Both the position numbers and the translations under genes were made by a program. A DNA stretch of 64,000 nt from Gimesia chilikensis. GTDB lineage: Bacteria; Planctomycetota; Planctomycetia; Planctomycetales; Planctomycetaceae. The notes beneath the pieces were generated by a model, which was not told the DNA's origin, made no database searches, and was given only the letters and a program-made list of their open reading frames with translations. Below are positions 60,962-64,000 of the stretch, in pieces. Each line of letters opens with the position of its first letter. Position 1 is the first letter of the stretch. The stretch lies in the NCBI RefSeq assembly GCF_007744075.1, contig NZ_CP036266.1, positions 3,767,748-3,831,747 on the forward strand, written 5' to 3'.

Positions 60962-62266
60962 TCAGCCCTGCTTGAACGCCCGTTGCAGTTCTTCCAGAGA
61001 AGTCTTGCCTTCCGCGACCAGACGGATACCGTCTTTCTGCATTGAAGGCATATCCTGTTTTTTTGCCAGGGCTTTGATTTTGGCGGGATCGCCGCCAGCA
61101 ATGATCAGTTGCTTCATCTCATCGGTCATTTCGATGAATTCCAGAAGCAGAGTCTGTCCATAGTAGCCGAGCCCGTCGCACTTTTCACAGGGTTCGATTT
61201 CGTTGCCATCTTCATCCACGGTTTCACGCGGCGGACGATACAGCATCTTGGTCGTTTTGGGTAACCCCATCTTGGCGATCAGTTTAGGATTGGGACGGAA
61301 TGCTTCTTTACACTTGTCACAAAGTGTGCGGATCAGGCGATAGCCTACGACACACTTCAGTGAATCCACGCCTTTCTCGACACTGCCTGCCAGTTTGCAG
61401 AACTTCATCATCCCGGTAACAGCGTCTTTGGCTGAGATCTCTGCAATCATCGTGATCTCATCTTTGACCCCCATGATGCTGCGGACATAGTCTTCATCGG
61501 TAATGGGCTTCAGATAAATGATATCTGCTTCCATACGGATGATTCGCCGCAACTCATCGTCAAACGTATCTCCCTCTTTTTCATCCAGGGTTGCGATGTG
61601 GCTGAACTCGCGATGCTCCGGTTCTGCCAGAGCGAAGATCGTATACTGGTAGGCGTCAACAGATCGCACCACACCAAAGGTGGTGGTGGTCAGTCCTGAA
61701 TTCGGGGGGCCACTGACCAGAATCAATCCGTTGCGACCGGTGCTCAGCGAACGAATGCGTTCTTTCAGCTCCTCGGTAATCCCGATATCGTCTGCGCGAT
61801 CCAGGGGATGTTTCACGTCGATGGCTTTGATTGTCAACCGTTCGCCCGCAGGTGTTGGAGCAGTGGCGACCCGCAACTGGTAATTCACCTCTTCCAGTTC
61901 CGCATTCACGCCCCCCTGCTGGGGACGTTTCCGTTCCTGGATGTTCAAACCGGAGAGCAGTTTAATAATCTGCACTACAGCCATACCCTGTTGTTTGGAA
62001 AGCTTGGGGCCCGGGTTTGGTACGCCATCCACGTAAAAGGCCACCTGATACCGTTCACCCTTGGGTTCAAATCGAATCATCTGTGCCCGCAGAGCCAGCC
62101 CGTCGGTGATGATATTCTTGGCGGGCATCAATCCCGCTTTGACCAGACGTGCATTGTCTTTCAGATTCGCGGGCTGTCCATTTAACGCCCCCTGGAACGA
62201 GACCGGTTCGATCTCTTCTTCGAGTTCTTCCTCTTCATCCCGGGACTTTCCAAAACCAAAGATCAC
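60962..62266 (-). CDS. GspE/PilB-like secretion ATPase homologue with a degenerate Walker A motif
   Basis: 434 residues, GTG start. The fold marks of type II secretion/type IV pilus ATPases are present: a short N-terminal domain, ALRAQMIRFEPKGERYQVAF, ATAPTPAGERLTIKAID, and a tetracysteine zinc site (C316, C319, C360, C363: CDKC and CEKC) with GLGYYGQTLLLEFIEM. However the P-loop reads GPPNSGLTT (residues 186-194), so the Walker A lysine is leucine (L192), and the Walker B segment EADIIYLKPITD lacks the glutamate of VGEIRD. This points to an inactive, structural or regulatory protein. Possibly part of a planctomycete secretion or pilus system. Confidence 0.85.
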   Translation of the reverse strand: MIFGFGKSRDEEEELEEEIEPVSFQGALNGQPANLKDNARLVKAGLMPAKNIITDGLALRAQMIRFEPKGERYQVAFYVDGVPNPGPKLSKQQGMAVVQIIKLLSGLNIQERKRPQQGGVNAELEEVNYQLRVATAPTPAGERLTIKAIDVKHPLDRADDIGITEELKERIRSLSTGRNGLILVSGPPNSGLTTTTFGVVRSVDAYQYTIFALAEPEHREFSHIATLDEKEGDTFDDELRRIIRMEADIIYLKPITDEDYVRSIMGVKDEITMIAEISAKDAVTGMMKFCKLAGSVEKGVDSLKCVVGYRLIRTLCDKCKEAFRPNPKLIAKMGLPKTTKMLYRPPRETVDEDGNEIEPCEKCDGLGYYGQTLLLEFIEMTDEMKQLIIAGGDPAKIKALAKKQDMPSMQKDGIRLVAEGKTSLEELQRAFKQG

Positions 62267-62370
62267 AGGCGTTACCTCTTATATTAATCGGAGTGAATAT
62301 CTGGCGGGCGATCGTAAATCAGACGATTTCGACCAGTCTCTCAGCACTGGTACCCATTTTAACAGAAACC

Positions 62371-63258
62371 TTACAGCAGGCCATAATCCTGCAGCGTTTT
62401 CTCGAGCACCTTCATTGAGTCGGCATCCAGTTGTGTCATGGGGAGACGGACTTCACCATTGTCGCGCCCCAGTAATTGCATGGCTGCTTTGATCGGGATC
62501 GGGTTTGTCGCCAGTCCCAGCAGGTTACGACAGAGCGTAAACAGCCTGTAGTGCCATTCGCGGGCCTTGGCGAGATCGCCGGCATTGAATGCCGCCAGCA
62601 TCGCTTTGACGTCCGCGGGAACGATATTACCGACGACCGACACAACCCCCTTGCCTCCCAGCGCCATTAGTGGCAGAGTCAGGCTGTCATCGCCTGAGAG
62701 AACTGCCAGGTCGCAGGAAGAAAGGATATGCGAAGCCTGATCCATCGAGCCGGTAGACTCTTTGACGGCAACAATATTCGGGATTTCGGCGAGGCGAATA
62801 ATTGTTTCCGGCTCGATATTCTTGGCAGTCCGGCCGGGAATGTTATATACGACGATCGGCAGTTCAACAGACTCGGCAATTGCTTTGTAGTGCTGATAAA
62901 AGCCTTCCTGGGTCGGCTTGTTGTAATAAGGGGCAACATGCAGAGCACCGTCGGCACCAGCCTGCTCAGCGTACTTGGTCAGCTCGACTGCCTCACGGGT
63001 ACTATTGGAACCGGTGCCTGCCATGACTTTAATCCGGCCGGCAGCCTGTTTGCAGACGATGGAAATGACCTGTTTGTGTTCATCGTGTGAGAGTGTGGGA
63101 GATTCTCCGGTTGTTCCCACCGGACACAAGGTGTCGGTTCCCTGCTCGACATGGTAATCAACCAGCGCCTGTAAGCCGCTTTCGTCGATTTCGCCATTCT
63201 TGAACGGGGTGATCATTGCCACCGAAAGACCTGCAAACAGGTCACTTTGATTCGCCAT
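62371..63258 (-). CDS. dapA: 4-hydroxy-tetrahydrodipicolinate synthase DapA
   Basis: 295 residues. The Schiff-base lysine lies in [12 protein letters not shown], the active-site Tyr in [14 protein letters not shown], and Thr-Thr in [24 protein letters not shown] provides the carboxylate-binding Arg. It condenses pyruvate with aspartate semialdehyde in lysine and peptidoglycan-precursor synthesis. The next gene on the same strand ends 78 bases upstream (a hydroxyisobutyrate-dehydrogenase family member); the pairing is seen in planctomycetes and may be transcriptional only. Some DapA-like proteins use other aldehydes, but all key residues for DapA are present. Confidence 0.92.
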   Translation of the reverse strand: MANQSDLFAGLSVAMITPFKNGEIDESGLQALVDYHVEQGTDTLCPVGTTGESPTLSHDEHKQVISIVCKQAAGRIKVMAGTGSNSTREAVELTKYAEQAGADGALHVAPYYNKPTQEGFYQHYKAIAESVELPIVVYNIPGRTAKNIEPETIIRLAEIPNIVAVKESTGSMDQASHILSSCDLAVLSGDDSLTLPLMALGGKGVVSVVGNIVPADVKAMLAAFNAGDLAKAREWHYRLFTLCRNLLGLATNPIPIKAAMQLLGRDNGEVRLPMTQLDADSMKVLEKTLQDYGLL

Positions 63259-63336
63259 GCTTATCTTACCTTATTGGAATTTTACTGTCCGGTTTGATTC
63301 TGTCCGACCAGTTCGATTTCATTTAAATGCTTGAGA

Positions 63337-64000
63337 CTAGGAGCGGTTTTCCCAGTCGACGTTCGACAGGGATGCCAGTGCCAGCTGCAGGGCGTGTGTG
63401 CCGTCGCGGCCATGTCCCTGTGCCTGGACAGCCATGTAAAGCTGATGTCCCAGGGCCAGCCCGGGCAGGCTCAGGTTCATCTTTTTAGCTTCTGCCAGGG
63501 CAATTCCCATGTCTTTGATGAAGTGCTCTACGAAAAAGCCCGGATCAAAATTATTGTCCATGATCCGCGGTCCCAGGTTGGAGAGCGACCAGCTGCCGGC
63601 GGCACCACTGCCCACCGACTGCAGAACCGTAGGCAGGTCCAGACCCGCTTTATAACCATAGAGCAGCGCTTCGCACACGCCGATCATGTTGGTGGCGATG
63701 AGAATCTGGTTCACCATTTTCGTGTGTTGACCGGATCCTGCTTCCCCCTGGTAGACAATCGTTTTGCCCATGGCGTCCCAGCAGGGTTTCAATGCGTCGA
63801 CCACAGCTTCGTCGCCACCGATCATGATGGACAACGTGCCGTTTTTCGCTCCTACATCCCCACCGGAGACGGGAGCATCCACGCTGTAGACACCTTTGGT
63901 CTGAGCGGCTTCCGCGATTTCCACAGCCAGGGAAGGATCGCTGGTGGTCATATCGACCAGGATCTTACCCTCGGAAGCACCGGCGAGTGCTCCGTCTTCA
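63337..64000 (-). CDS. 3-hydroxyisobutyrate dehydrogenase-family oxidoreductase (partial, runs off right edge)
   Basis: C-terminal 220 residues or so of a beta-hydroxyacid dehydrogenase; the frame is open to the window edge. [31 protein letters not shown] (substrate loop) and [16 protein letters not shown] (catalytic Lys in KMVNQ) are the family marks, also found in tartronate semialdehyde reductase and glyoxylate reductase. The NAD(P)-binding N-terminus is outside the window, so the cofactor cannot be judged. Confidence 0.88.
   Translation of the reverse strand, partial: EDGALAGASEGKILVDMTTSDPSLAVEIAEAAQTKGVYSVDAPVSGGDVGAKNGTLSIMIGGDEAVVDALKPCWDAMGKTIVYQGEAGSGQHTKMVNQILIATNMIGVCEALLYGYKAGLDLPTVLQSVGSGAAGSWSLSNLGPRIMDNNFDPGFFVEHFIKDMGIALAEAKKMNLSLPGLALGHQLYMAVQAQGHGRDGTHALQLALASLSNVDWENRS

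Noticed and set aside
60691-61101. Longer N-terminus for the second small paralogue
   Set aside because: The added residues overlap the antisense of the GspE-like gene and lack a signal; the ATG pair at 60690 starts a proper hydrophobic leader.
1-64000. Search by eye for tRNA, rRNA, CRISPR repeats, insertion sequences and phage genes
   Set aside because: None recognised; a covariance-model search would be needed to exclude small RNAs.

Overview
The window looks like planctomycete chromosome, most likely from the Gimesia/Planctomyces branch. That placement rests on gene content I recognise: two pairs of DUF1549/DUF1553 (planctomycete cytochrome) and DUF1501 proteins, a giant surface protein with the LEDRTLLTA N-terminal motif, a fused CcoN-CcoO oxidase subunit, a zinc-ribbon Ser/Thr kinase, cysteine-rich secreted proteins and many predicted exported proteins of unknown role. 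No rRNA, tRNA, CRISPR array, insertion sequence or prophage was recognised.

Layout. 1-3150: the tail of an unknown gene, an orphan small gene bracketed by a 19-base direct repeat, and a SulP transporter fused to a beta-carbonic anhydrase. 3185-7192: a 1335-residue repeat protein ending in dockerin-like repeats and a metzincin zinc site. 7443-16283: a DUF2905 gene, then (minus strand) a complete cbb3 oxidase operon, ccoNO-ccoQ-ccoP-ccoG-ccoH-tauE-like-ccoI-ccoS. 16694-22285: a cysteine-rich outer-membrane protein and a first DUF1549/1553 + DUF1501 pair. 22464-29177: a six-gene minus-strand module running from an ECF sigma factor and its likely anti-sigma factor to a second DUF1549/1553 + DUF1501 pair, closed by a terminator. 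29498-30535: a cysteine-rich alpha/beta hydrolase.

30835-40012 is a nitrate assimilation operon: NarK transporter, NirB-NirD fusion, flavin reductase, a four-cluster ferredoxin fused to a DmsC-like membrane anchor, and the molybdopterin nitrate reductase. Upstream lie a good sigma-54-type -24/-12 element, a long inverted repeat about 95 bases further upstream and a leader of about 340 bases with hairpins. Together these suggest nitrogen-regulated transcription and electron delivery from quinol and/or NAD(P)H.

40579-51831: nadA, a PIG-L deacetylase, a di-heme cytochrome, a CPBP protease, a zinc-ribbon kinase, an exported unknown, rpmA (L27), an HtrA protease and a phosphofructokinase of mixed active-site type. 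51828-64000: a lipoprotein with about five NTF2-like modules, a large glycosidase-like exported protein, a ThDP decarboxylase, two tiny paralogous exported proteins, a GspE-like protein without a Walker lysine, dapA, and a hydroxyisobutyrate-dehydrogenase-family gene running off the right edge.

All assignments come from reading motifs and architecture; no database search was run. The most interesting signals are the nitrate operon control region and electron module, the ECF module with an inverted repeat upstream, the pseudo-ATPase with the two small paralogues, and several active-site departures in otherwise recognisable enzymes.
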